In this document: positions 32,543 through 45,900 of the stretch, piece by piece
Layout of the letters: each line of letters starts with the position of its first letter
Position numbering within the stretch: position 1 is the first letter of the stretch
Assembly: GCA_963971305.1 (NCBI GenBank)
Contig: OZ020306.1
Location: forward strand, 41,747,512-41,811,511
Direction: 5' to 3'
Source: Arcuatula senhousia
Taxonomy: Eukaryota > Mollusca > Bivalvia > Mytilida > Mytilidae
Length of the DNA: 64,000 nt
Notes under the pieces: model-generated
Told to the model about the DNA's origin: nothing
What the model saw: only the letters and a program-made list of their open reading frames with translations
Databases searched by the model: none
Program-made: the position numbers and the translations under genes

Positions 32543-33852
32543 AACACAAATTTAAATCAGTTTTCTACAAGTTTCAAAATAAATGTGAAACAAGTTCATT
32601 CCAAAATATATTATTGGTAATTTGAGATTTCAGTTTGTATTGAAAACACTGATGTTTATTGGATATCCAAAGTTTTTCAAGTCCTTGCAATTTTTTAGGT
32701 AAAAACTGAAATCAGTCATAAATTATCACAGCAGATTTGAAAGAAAAAGTTTCTTTTTATATAAACACAGATTGGTTAATAAAGACAAAGTAGATTTTGC
32801 AAGTATAGTGTGTATTTAATCATGTTAATTGAATTGAATAAATTGTAAATAAATAATTGGTTTTAATTTTAATTTCTACAGTTTTTAACACTATCTTTTA
32901 TCAAAATTTGCAAAACAAAAAACTTTTTGAATTAAACAAATTTGTTCCCTTAGAAGTTCTTCACAAGAATCTTGATCTTGAGATTCATTTTGTTTGTTTT
33001 GTTAAATCTTCATTAAATGCATGCAACATTATACCAACGAAAAGAGAATGCATGAATTAATCTTTGATCTAAAAAAGTATATAACTTTAACTTGCATGTT
33101 ATCATGGAAAAAATATTGTATAAAAAGAGACATTTCATTAAAGTGCAATAAATTATTTCATGGCCAATATGTTTTCCAACATATTACATGTGTACATAAA
33201 TAACTTATTTGTAGAATGGACTCGTTTAAATATAAATATACAAAACATATCACTGTTACGCAAGATTGTAGAATTAAGTTGGAAACATATTTCATACACA
33301 GTAGTAAAAATAGGCACAAATGCTAGTATATCCAGCTAATAGCTTTCGCTCTCTCTCTGATATCACACGACACTAGAAGACAAAACTGTTTTCTCTACAA
33401 CAAAATCTCCTATTTTGTATTTTAAATATCAAGTAACAAATTACAGAATGGATTTAATCTTATACAAAAAAAATCATAAGATTTTTGGAAGCATTATAAG
33501 CACGATCTGGTTACACATAAAAAAACAACGTTTTTGGCCATTTTACTTCCTTCCTCAACTTAAAACAACAATGTAGAGATTCCTAATTCTCTCATCTTCA
33601 ACACAAGTCAGATAAGCATTCAAAACTCTCTGTTTAATTGTTAATAAGCACTCAATGAATTAAATTTAGCTACATGGATATAGCAAAATTATAAATAGCA
33701 CAGCTGCTTGCGATAGTTCAGTGTTGATAATAGTCAAAGACATTGCACATGGACCACTTAAAGCCATTTTGTAGTAACTTGGCACATCGAAGGCCAGCAC
33801 TGGCAAGGATTGGAATTCCCCTTGAGAGTTAGGGGGAGTGAAAACTGTTATT
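32543..33852 (-). other. Probable dixin 3' untranslated or downstream region
   Basis: This immediately follows the dixin stop codon (33853-33855) on the minus strand. AT-rich, no other gene seen. The 3' end of the transcript cannot be placed from sequence alone. Confidence 0.4.
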
Positions 33853-33927
33853 TCAGCCTGTGTCTTCCTCCACCCACGCAACAATTTGTCCCTCTGACCC
33901 TGGCACTTTATCATCATCACTCAGAAC
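33853..33927 (-). CDS. DIXDC1: Dixin terminal exon 17
   Basis: Acceptor ATTCACACAG. It encodes [20 protein letters not shown] then EDTG and TGA, the last strand of the DIX domain. The protein ends four residues after the conserved WVE motif. Confidence 0.95.
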   Translation of the reverse strand, partial: VLSDDDKVPGSEGQIVAWVEEDTG

Positions 33928-36900
33928 CTGTGTGAATAGAACAAAAAATATGATTATTTTACACAAAATTACTGGTTCTTAAAGGCATATTGTCTACGGC
34001 AAACTCATTTTTTTTACCCCTCAATTTTTTGGTGTCAATTAGACCGAAATGCAATAAAATGAATATTGAAAAACAAATTTGCTACAAATTTTGCCTCAAA
34101 AGTAGTTTATTTTGATCAAAATAGCTCGACAATATTGATTGATATTTTATTTACCTGCACTACGTCACATTGACACAGATTTAGACTGAGTAGTTTTAAC
34201 ACGGACACTAATCGGAATCTCGAGTTTTGTCCCCGAATACATTGATATGTTGAAAAAATACCGATATTTTTCGTGTTTACCTTTTAAATAACATTCAAAA
34301 CTTAATACAGGCAATAATTGTCAGTTTTATTCATTAAGTAGCTCTAATATTCGGTTGCCGTTTAAATTTTCTTCCGAGCTAAAACTTCGAGAAACAGATT
34401 ATGCACCACGTGCAAGAACTATTGAAGTTTTCAATCAAAGAAAGTATAGTGCGCATGCTTACAGCTCATCTACATCTCATGAATATGAATTTTTGTAAAG
34501 CTTTACAAATATTATTTATTTTTCAATTTTTGAAGTAATAAAGAACCCTAGTGGTATTTTGAAAGTTTGTATCTTTCTAAATAAACAAAACGAATAGTCT
34601 GACGACAATTTTTTGGTTTTACAAAAAAATATTTTTTCGTAGACAATATGCCTTTAATATAAGTATTGTTTATAATAGCAATGAAAATTAAACTAATAAT
34701 ATAAATAAAGTTTAAGGTGGTCTATGAAAAACAAAGTTTTGATAAAATGAGAAATTTTCTAGCATCTTGCACTGTAACTCACTCAATTTCATGGGCAACT
34801 TTATACATGTATTAAACTATTTCTAGACATCATGCATTTTGCTTAATTGCAAAACTATTTTTAGCATGTGCATGGCACGGATTTTTTCAAATATGTCTGC
34901 TTTTTGTAAATTTAAATAGTCAAACCAATTGTTATCTAAACTATTTATAGTTTTACCTCTTCTTTAACTGTACCAAACTCTGGATCTAACGCTTTAAATA
35001 AATATCTGTAATTTCCTTTCACATTGATGTGGTCTTTAAAATCTTTCAGAGTTATCTCCCCTATTCTGTAATAGAAATAATAGCAGGACTTCAAACAATA
35101 TTACAACATAGTTCTTGGTGTATAAAATTAAACTATTCCTGACACATCATTTATCTATCAATGACTCATCAAAGATGCTAAAGCTTAAAGTTGAAAGGCT
35201 TATAATAAGAAGAATTTGAAGAGCACTTTAAGTCTTAAAGATACAATGTCCTAAAACATAAATGTGTATGATGTACTCAAATCCATACAGCAACATTACT
35301 CAAAAGTGCACATGAATAAAAGTAAAAGACAATGTGTTTCTAGCACACAAGCTTTAAAGATATAATAGTTCTTAGTATCCCTGAATCAAAGCATGAGTCA
35401 ATGTCTGTTCTGTGAGCAAAAACTTTTATTTGACCATATGGTTTTAAAACTCTTTCTTCAGTAGAAATTCAACTAACATTTCAAAAGTTTAAGATCAAAT
35501 AAAGATACCACATAGATCACTTATCTTCATTTTGTTATATTCTTACCTTTTATTAATTGTACACATATTAGGATTAACAGTTTTGTCAGTAAAATAGAGC
35601 ACTTTTGTTGTAGATTGTGGGTTTAATTGCTTGGTCCTAGGATTGTCTAACTGGTTCACATTAAAACCTGAAAAGAAATAACAATGTTTGAATGGTAGAA
35701 GAGGGAGCAATTTATCACATTAAATGGCAATTTGAACACTTTAATAACTATTTCTGTCATATAGCCTCGACATTATTCTCCGAAATAATGATGAACATTT
35801 TACACACACACACAAAAAACATCTTTTTTATTTGACTCTGAAAATCAGTTCATTAAATATCAATATTTGTAAAAAGGAAATACAATACATTTTAGCACAA
35901 TGATAGGTTTGGTTTGGTTAAAAGGAAATAAAATCATGAAAAGATTAAAACAGTTAACAAAAGGTTGGATGTCAGCTGGTAAGTGAATTACTGGTGTAGT
36001 TGGTTGTAAAATGTAACATGAAGTTAACTTTATGAATATACCTTGTTGCATGTATATTTGCTAAATCTTACAGTAATTTCACATAAAGTGAAAGTAAATG
36101 AGTTACAAACGACAAAAAATATTAAAATCATCACTGACAAAAATTATATGGCAACCTTTTACCAAATGAATGATGAATAATATATCTATGAGTTCAGTGT
36201 TGTACAAGATGATACTGAATTGCCCAATGAAGTTGTTTATAATACAGAGAGCCATTTAACAGGAATAGAAAAGGAACCATGTGCTTCATGGATGAGGTCA
36301 AGAAATAGTGCTACCGGATCACAACACTCACTTGGCTGACTACCTGGAATGGAGGTTATAGGTGATCTCCGCACATCTCCCGTCGAATCAAAGTTCAATC
36401 GTCGAGACGTACTGTGGTCATATGATGTCTAAAATACAAGTTTTTATTTAAATATGATATGAAAGGACAGGTATGAGTTTAAATCTAATTTTGGATAATT
36501 CATATTGTAATACAAAGCAATTATGCAATACAATAATATTGAAAAACAATTTTAGGAACTTCCAGTATTTGGCAACTTATGAAGATGTTTTTTTTTCTAC
36601 AGGAATAAATTGATTTTACTATACTGTATATTCTCATATCAGAACATTTTCATTCATATAACATGAGTTTATGCTTTAAGAGTCCTGATGTCATGAACTT
36701 AGCATAAATCTTTTTTCTTTTGTTTCTTTTGTTTAAATGTGTGCTTTGTATGTAGACTTCACAATTGAAGATAAGATGATGAATGGCAATTTCTCTGTTT
36801 AGAAAATTTCTAATGACAAATATGCCACTGAAGAAATATTAAGCCTAACATAGAAATATAACTTAATTGTTATTGGTTATTAGAATTGACAAATAGGTCA

Positions 36901-39900
36901 TCTAAGACATTTTTGTTATAACTCACTTGTCCATTAGGAACATTAGATAAATTATTAGGTTGTTGTAATCTATCAAGCAAAGAACAGACATAGTTTTCCA
37001 CCGAGTCCAACTTGTGTTGTTGTGGATCTGAGGTTTTAAAATTAAGGCGTAGACTGTGTATAGCATCCCTCACTTGACTGAGGTCTTCTCCAGGCTAAAA
37101 AAAGACAACAAAATATATTTTTTTATATTGTTATCTTTTATTTTAAATACAAATCTGATTGCAGGTTTATATACAAATTGCAGTAAAAAGATATCTGTCG
37201 ATAAATGTTCATAAATTAATTAAATGTTGAATTCAAGTTCATTTTTGATAAAGTTGTTGATTTGCTTTGTTACCAATTTCAACAACCAAAAAATTTCTGT
37301 TCACAAATTCTTTTTTCATTTATGTATATGTATCTGTTTTGTTAAATGTAGCTAATTCAAGACTAAATCTTTTACAGCTCTAATCTGTATGATAAATTTT
37401 GAATTCATTCAAAAAAAAGTTTTTTCTATGCATTGTTAGAGATACTAACCATCCCCGACGGAGTTCCATCCCTTGAATAGGGCTCCCCTGTCTGCAAGAT
37501 TTTCCCTTCTAGCTTGGCCATTCTTTTATCTTGTGAAGCTACTCTCGCTGATAAAGTGGCCTGTAAAAATAAAGTCACAAGATCTTATATTGAAATTATG
37601 TACTATATTGAATATCTTTTATACATGTAGAAGCTTGGAAATGTTAAACACAATTGTATCTCTTTACAGAAATGTTTAATTCATCTTCTATTAATTTTGT
37701 TTTTCGAAATGTTCTTTATTGTTCTAACAACACCAACTTCTTAAATAACTAGTTCTTGCCATAAGAAATAATTCATGGTGGCCTGTGTTTCATTGGAAAT
37801 TTAAACAATGGTTGTCACTGCTTTCATTGTTGTGTTTATATTTTTCATGAGGACCATCTTTAAATTAAATTTCCTATGGTAATATTTTAAACATCTCCAA
37901 CTATTCTATCATAATTTAAGTAAAAGATGTTTTTTTAAAATAAAACTTACCCCCCTCTCTCCCACCACTCGTAACCTCTCATGTAGGTCAGATATCTGTT
38001 GTTTTAATGCTCGGGTGACCGATTCTTTTTCTTGTATCGTCATCTGAACATCATGTTGTAACTGGTCTATCTTCTGATCTCTTCTGGTTATCTCTTTCTA
38101 TAATTAAAATAAGAAATGTTGTGTTAAAGAAAAGAAAATTTTAGGATTTGCATAACAAATAAAATAGTTAATGGAACATTGTAAGATAGTCGACACCTGA
38201 TGAACTTTTTACTTTAACCAAAATTACCACTCATTTTGAAAGACTTTTTCTATTAGAGCTGTTCCATTAACATTGACAAAGGAAGGAGGTGTCTTTTTTT
38301 TCTGTTGTTGGGGGGTTAAAATGCACTTGTGAGTGATTTTTTTTATATTGGCTGGGCATCTTGAACAAAGTTTGCCCCCCTTTCCCATGTAAATTTTATT
38401 GAAACAGCCCTTACATTTTTCATTAAAAAAATTTCTATTTCAAAATGATTGGGTTTTTTTATATACAGCAAGATTTTTTCATATTCTCCGTTATGTCTGC
38501 CTTCTTTTGTCTTTTTTCTCCATATGAGATTGATCCTCTAAGTCCGGTAGTTTTGTTATTACCTTTATCATATTAATCTTAAATCTACAAATTTTAATAC
38601 AACTTACTCTTAAATCAGATATCATTTTATCTCTCTCATAAATCTTCATTTTTAATTCACCCTGAAAATAAAATTTAAAAAATAACGTTTAAATCCCTGG
38701 CATTATGTAACTCATTTATTTTTCATCTTAACCACAAGCACAACAAGTGACTCAACAACAATATTCAATAGGTATAAATCTACTTTATCTATATTTCATG
38801 TCTTGTTTTGTCTTCACAGCATATAGATTCTTGTTTTCTTTCTTTTCACCCTGAAAGTTCCTAGATCCCAATTTTTTACATCACTTTTTATGGTATGTTG
38901 CTTAAGTTTAGAAATTCAAATTTTGTAGTACACGTTTTTTGTTGTATCAATTTTTTTGTCATTGTCTACAGGCTGTAATTAGTAGTTGCTGAGAAAACTG
39001 TAAGGGCTATTCCATAAATGAATAGATAGGGAGAGTTGGAAGGCACTTTTTTCCAGACCCCACCACCCATACAAGTTTATATAAAATTTCACAATAAGGA
39101 ATAATGGAGGTCCACATAATTTACCCTACGACCCATCTAAAAAAATATAAAGTGCCTTCCACCCCCCCTCCCATCTAATTATTAATGGAATAGCCCATAC
39201 AACATTATTTCCCGCCGGCCCAACTATCACCATATTATAACCTGAATTTTTTTTCTTCATCAAATCTGCCAAAAAAGGATCTTCATAGCTTAACTTAACA
39301 TTGTGGTGAAAAAATAATGAAAGAAAATCAGCTTGTACGATATGGGCTTTAAAGTGTATCCTAATACAAACCTTTTCAGATTCTAAAGACTGTTTTTCAA
39401 AATCTCTGCGTAGAAGATCAGCCTTTAATTGAGACAGTTTTTCTTCCTGGTCTGCCATCCTCTGTTGGAGACCTGACTTAGTACCCTGTAAATGTAGACA
39501 GTCGTTTTTGGTCCGAGACAAGTCCTCCCGTAGGTCTGTACATACTCCTTGAACCTGTAGTAACTGGCTTTCTAAGACCACCTTAAAATAAAAAATAAAA
39601 AGACAATGAAGTTGCATTAAGGAAACACATAAAAAGCTTTAATATTTTTATAGCATAATTGTCACACAGAATATTGCAAATGCAATTTTTTAAAATGTTA
39701 TCAACAAAAGTGTGAAAAGTTTTACACAACAACTAAAATAGTCAATGGAGAAGACATGTTAAAAAGATTAAGCAGGGAAATTTTTGGCTGGAGTTTGCAT
39801 TGCTGATTGAAGTTTAATGGTTATATGTGTATTTCTTGTTACATTGTATGCTTCCCAATTCTTATTCCTATTGTCTTTTATGTAGTCTGATTTTGTTGCT

Positions 39901-42900
39901 TTTTCAGACTTAGACTATTGAATGCCCCATTTGTACTTCATTGCTTGTAATTTTTTAATTGGCAAGTCAACTTAACCATTTTTTCCTACAGAAAAATAGA
40001 AGGCAACTTAAAAGCTTAGTTTTAAACATAATTTTACTTCACAGTTACATGTATATAAAAAATCTCATCAGTGATGGTACCTACCACTTGTTCAGAAGGA
40101 GATGTCCCTGGTATCACTTGTTTAGGTACATCTTCAGCACCATCAGGAGGCTCACCACTCAGTAACTGTAAAATACAATCAATTATATGTAGAAAACTAA
40201 GATAAATGAATAGTTGCCCATTTTATGTTAAAAAAAGAAACGATTAAACTTACAAATTTAGATATTCACAGGCAATGATAGCATAGATTATTTCATACAT
40301 TTCAGTTGTCATCCTTTATAACTGGTATAAAGTAAATTTTATAAGCTTGACAATTAATTTCACAAAATGTCATTTAGGTGTTAATGCTCTTTCTAACACA
40401 CAAATTAAAGTATCTTTTTTTACCAAATCTTGTAACTTCATGAGTTCCCTCCTTGTGGTTGTCATGGCATCAGTAAGTTCTTGGTATTCCAGTAACAAGT
40501 CTTCGTATTGAGCACGGTCCACTGTGTTACTACCACTATCTTCTAACTCTGTACCACTGTCTTTTGCTGGAAATATAAAGTATACTGTATTAACAAAGTA
40601 TTCTCTTGAAGGAAGTAAGATAAAGGCAAGACATTACTACAAATCTGATGCCATAGCATTTCTTTTGCTGGAAATATAGACATGACAATGTTGTACAAAG
40701 AATGCCCTATAAATAGAACCAAAACAATGTATAGATTTTAAAGATGCACTATAGGTTTACCACTGTGCAACTGACATTTGTTGGATATAAACATTGATAA
40801 AGTAAATCAGATGTATTTGCAAAGACTACTGATTTTTTCCGAAAGTAAAAGAAATTTGGTGGCTCTCTGGGCAGTAAATTAAGAGTTTTTGTATGTGTTG
40901 TGTTAAAATGAGTTTATCCTAAGAGCAGATCTGTTTTGAAATGCTGTATCAAGTACACGAATTCCAATATGCTTTCTCATGAAACATGCAAAATTGTTGT
41001 CAATATTTTTATCAGTGGTCAGTAAATAAATACCCCTTCCATAAGGAAAAGCATTTTAAAAGCTTCTATTATGAAAAGTACAATGCAATGTAAGCATACT
41101 AAAATGCTTTCTTAGATTATCATAGAATATCTCTACCTATTAGTTTGATAAGTTTGGCTAATCAACTTACCATAAACAGTATCAGAGGATTTACTTTTAG
41201 ACAGATGATGTTCTTTAGGACTAGAAGTATCGTTTATTCCTGGACTAAATCTAGCCGAGGACTGGGGACTTTTATCTGCACTAGCTCCGTCTCCATCGTC
41301 TCGACTAAATGTTCGGGTCCTATCACAGTTAAAGCTTGGATCTGAATCACTAAAGTGATCTGAACTACTGCCTTCGTGGTATGTCCGCCTGAAAAGAGAA
41401 AGAGAATATAAGTATGTATTATAATGTTTTGTATTCTGAATGATGAATTGCAATGGCTTAATATTAAAGGCAATTGCACAAGGCCATAATGTCTTACAGT
41501 CTTTTCAGTTGTAGATTTTTTCCTTTTCAATTACTTTATGTTTTAAATTAACATTTTTCCATCCTAATCTAGCAACACACTTTAACAGTAAGACCTGTAT
41601 TTCGTACAATGTATAAGGTGTTTTAAAAAGTTCAAAAATTTCAACCTTAAAAGGACAGAGAATTATACATATAATATTACCAATAAGTATATTAATGGTG
41701 GAAGGAGGTCAATAAGCAAGTGACTTGGCATCCCTATTGTTACATAATTTTACATTTCATCAAAAAGTATTGGACTATCTTACATCCCACTATATATAGG
41801 GAGATATGGCATAACTTTTTCCCCTCAGGGTTACTATAACCATGATAAGATACTTAAAGCAATATAAATTCTTATAAAGATTAGAAGTATATCTTCCACT
41901 TCATTAGATAGTTATCTTCTTGATTTCATAACCAGGCTTATGGTATTTTAACTGGTAATGAGCCAAGGCTCTCCCCTGTATTAAAATCGTCCCTATCACA
42001 ATTATCATTGGCAAGGAATTTGATTATTAACAGATTGCTATTGGATTTAACTGTTGCTTAGCAAACATCAAGAGATAAATTCCAAATGTATTGTACAGAT
42101 TATTAAATTAATTTATTAATTTTCATATCACTACAGATTTGTAACTTCTGCATGGAAATTAAGCAAATTATTTTAGTAAAATCATGTGGATTAGAGTTGG
42201 AATCCCCTATTTCCTTTAAAAGTTTTATATTTTTTCATGCAAATTTTAACCAAAACTGACCTAGAACTCCCCCCTTAGACAATAGTCAGACCTCCATTAA
42301 AACATTTCTGGATCTGCCACTATCATTGAGTGCAAATTATTATAAGGCACGGACCATTTGATTTTCTGGGGGGGGCCTGGGATTTTGCCTTGAGCCAGGA
42401 AATTTTTTTCGCCCGCTTTGCGGGCCAGATTTTTTTTTTCACACACATACTAAGCAAGGAAATTTTGTTGGCAAGATTTTTTTTTTTCAATTGGCAAGAT
42501 TGAAACCAGATTATTTTTTTCAACCTAGGTGCTGGCCAGAATTTTTTTTTTTACAAAAATCAGGGCCAGGAAATTTTTTTCAAAAAAATCCCAGGCCCCC
42601 CCCAGAAAATCAAATGGTCCGTGCCTAATATTATTTTAATCACTGTGAGGCATATACATGTAAATTGCATGGTGCAAGCTTTTTTCACTTGTAAAGAATA
42701 GAAAGAACAAGGGTAGTCCTACTTGAACTTGCACGTTTCATTCCAAAATCCTAGCATGCCTATATTTTCAATCTTATTTCAATATATTGTACATCAAAAA
42801 ATCTATATAAATTTTATACTTAATAAGCAAATCATAAATACCCATAAAATTCCAGAAATTCTTCCATCTCCTATCACAAACACAAATCAAATCCAACACT

Positions 42901-45900
42901 TTTAATATAAGTTAGAAACCAAAATACTTACAATCGAAAAAAATACCCATGAGAAAACATTATCCAGATCTATATAATAAGCACATTGAGGATTGTTAAT
43001 TTTGACAGGTATATATTTTTCACCTGTTCTAGACAAGCAAAATGACTAAGGAAAACACCATGCATCCCTTTTACATCAAAAAGTTATGATAAATAATGTG
43101 TTACACATGACTTATCACAAATGTAAACAAAGACGTTTGCCCACTGGCTCGGTTTCTTTGACAATGGCTTATATTTACAATGATGGACACTTGTGTATGT
43201 TGGTATTTGTTCTCCTAATTGGAGGTGGTAAAAGTGGTTAGGAATTCTTTTATGTGAAAACTTCAATCATTTTTAAGATAGTTTGGAAGATGTGGTTATA
43301 AATTAACCTAACCTATACATTTATACATCATACTTTCATGACACGTGATAATACAAATGTTATTAAAACAAATCATGGTAATTTTTAAATGTTGTACAAT
43401 CTGTTCCGTGTATGTTAACAAGAAATATATATGTAAATATACAATGAAAACAAATTTAATGTCAAAAATACAAGAAGAAAAAGACTCTTAAATGAAACAT
43501 CTACAAGAAATCCAACACCCATCAACTTATCTACTAATAAACTTATATTACATGTACTTCAAAATTTAACAACTTGAATGAATGAACATGTTCTCGAACA
43601 TTTCAAATTATTTTCTTTTTCAAACCTTAAAATACGCTTACAGATTTCAATGAAACTTTACATTGCCATGATTGCTACATTTGTAAGAATATCAACCTGT
43701 ACCTGATAAATATTTGTAAATAATAACTGTTTTATTTAACAGATAATTGAGGCTTTGCCCCATTCTACATAAATACTTTGCTAAATAACCAAAACAAACA
43801 TTACCCCAAATGAGTATACAAACTATGTTCCCCAAACATCCTTAGAAAAACACTATAAAGTCCTGGACACAAGAATCTAAAACAGCTCATGATCAAAAAT
43901 ACTTTTTATCACATGTTTTTGTAGACATAAAAGAATTCTAAAATTCCTGATTTATCACTCGAACATAAATATGCAATTTCTTGCCAAAAGTTTTCTTCAT
44001 CCTCGTGCAGAGTATTGCATACTGCACATGCACTTGAGCAGACACAAATCACGCAAAACTCGTTAATTAATTAACACAATCTTACCAAACTCTACACATG
44101 TATCTATCAACACTGTGCATCCTACATCTTCAAATCAAACTTTCAAAATCAGTTTTAAAGATTAAGTACACTTTAAGATAGGATAAATATAGTCGGCCAT
44201 AGGCACTATGGTTAAAATTCCCTCATCCATTAAAATTGTACGATCTTCCCCATCTGTTCAAAAGCTACCATCCCTCCTACCAATAAATGAACTCTTCTAT
44301 CTTTTGATCAAGTCCATTCAAAGATGCTTTCAAGGGGTGAAAAGTTTAGTGAATGGCAACAAAATTGTCAAATTGTGTTGGAAGTCTCAGATGAATTGTT
44401 AATCCTATTTAGATATGGAGTTTCCCCATTCAATAATCAATTACTATACAAACTATCCAACACTAAATAAGGTAATTTGATAGTTTTCCCATACAGAAAT
44501 TTCTGATAAAATAATTCATTATTAAGTCAACTTTTCAATTGGAGCATAGAATTCGAAACATTTAAATACAATGTGTCCATTGAGCACTCCATTAAGCATT
44601 GCATGAAAATTGACCATAAAAGTGACTTAAGCTGAGAATATATTTCTTTTTCATTGCCTAGTGGACAATACACTAATCACCATTTGAGATAATACATGGG
44701 CACCTACCATAACATGTGTGGTAGAGCTACCCATCAATGAAATTGTCCAAGGTATCAGCTCGCATACCCTGAGAGCATACCACTTACAAGCTTTAAAGAA
44801 TTATATTTTCTATGCAAGAAACTTTGGTTGGATGCTTTGATGCTCCAGAACAAGCAATGCACAGTGATGTACTTCTTAGAAAATAAAAAGAAAAGGTCAA
44901 ACATTTATTAAAACATTTTATACTTTTAATTTCACTCAAATAAAGATAAGAGTTTGATATATACATGTAGAACAAGATTTTATTTTGTTTACTGTAAAAT
45001 GTTCTGCTCCCAACTTGTTAAAAGTGGGGCTCATCTGATTGACCTAAGAAAAGACCCTTTCTGGTTACAATGATTTCCTATATATTTATAGCAGGTGGAC
45101 TATGACCTTCATAAATCCACTTGAGCTGTAAACATTAGTAAAATGAAACAAATATAAGGCCATGAATCTATTTTTATGGGGGGGGGGTGCTGGAGATGAG
45201 GACTTCAATCCCACAGGGGCTTGAGTTCTTGCCATTCATTGACTAAAAAAAATCGACCCATACTCTATAATATAAAGTAGATGGTGGATTTTTCTAAAAT
45301 TGATACCAGAATTCAAGCCCCTGTTTTCAATCCCTGCTCCCAACCCCTTGAAATAATTGAACTCCTGCTTTCTTTATTCTGTGTCTGTCAACTGCTCTCT
45401 GTCCCCTAAATCCTTGCTTTCCATCCTTTTGATCACCATTTTTCATCAAATCAACGCTTGTTTTCCCACCTTTCCTATCCAACCCTTTATTTATTAAAAT
45501 TTTATTGAAAAGCTTTGAATTTTGATTTTATATCAAGATCTGTCAAATGTATTGTGCATCTTTTTTTTAAATAGACTGTAAAAGTGTGAAAATCTGAATT
45601 TATACACCATAACTATGATATGCAGTTACATGAAAATGACCAATTATCATTTATCATTAGATTAAGCATTTACTATCAATTAGGTTTTTAAAAACAATTT
45701 CACGATTAATTCTGTAAAAATCATAAATTTCTTCTAAACATACCTAGTGACAGCTACAACAAACCACATCTCCCTTTAAACATGACAATATATGTGTACA
45801 TCCATTGCAGGTCACCTCCCATAATTAGCATGATAAATTATATAATGTACATATCTTCCCTCAATTCAAACATTTGTCAACTTTGACCTCCACATAAATG

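Noticed and set aside
41133..41530. Overlapping frames on both strands around 41.2-41.5 kb
   Set aside because: Only the minus-strand exon 41388-41171 has splice sites and phase matching dixin; the others are shadows.
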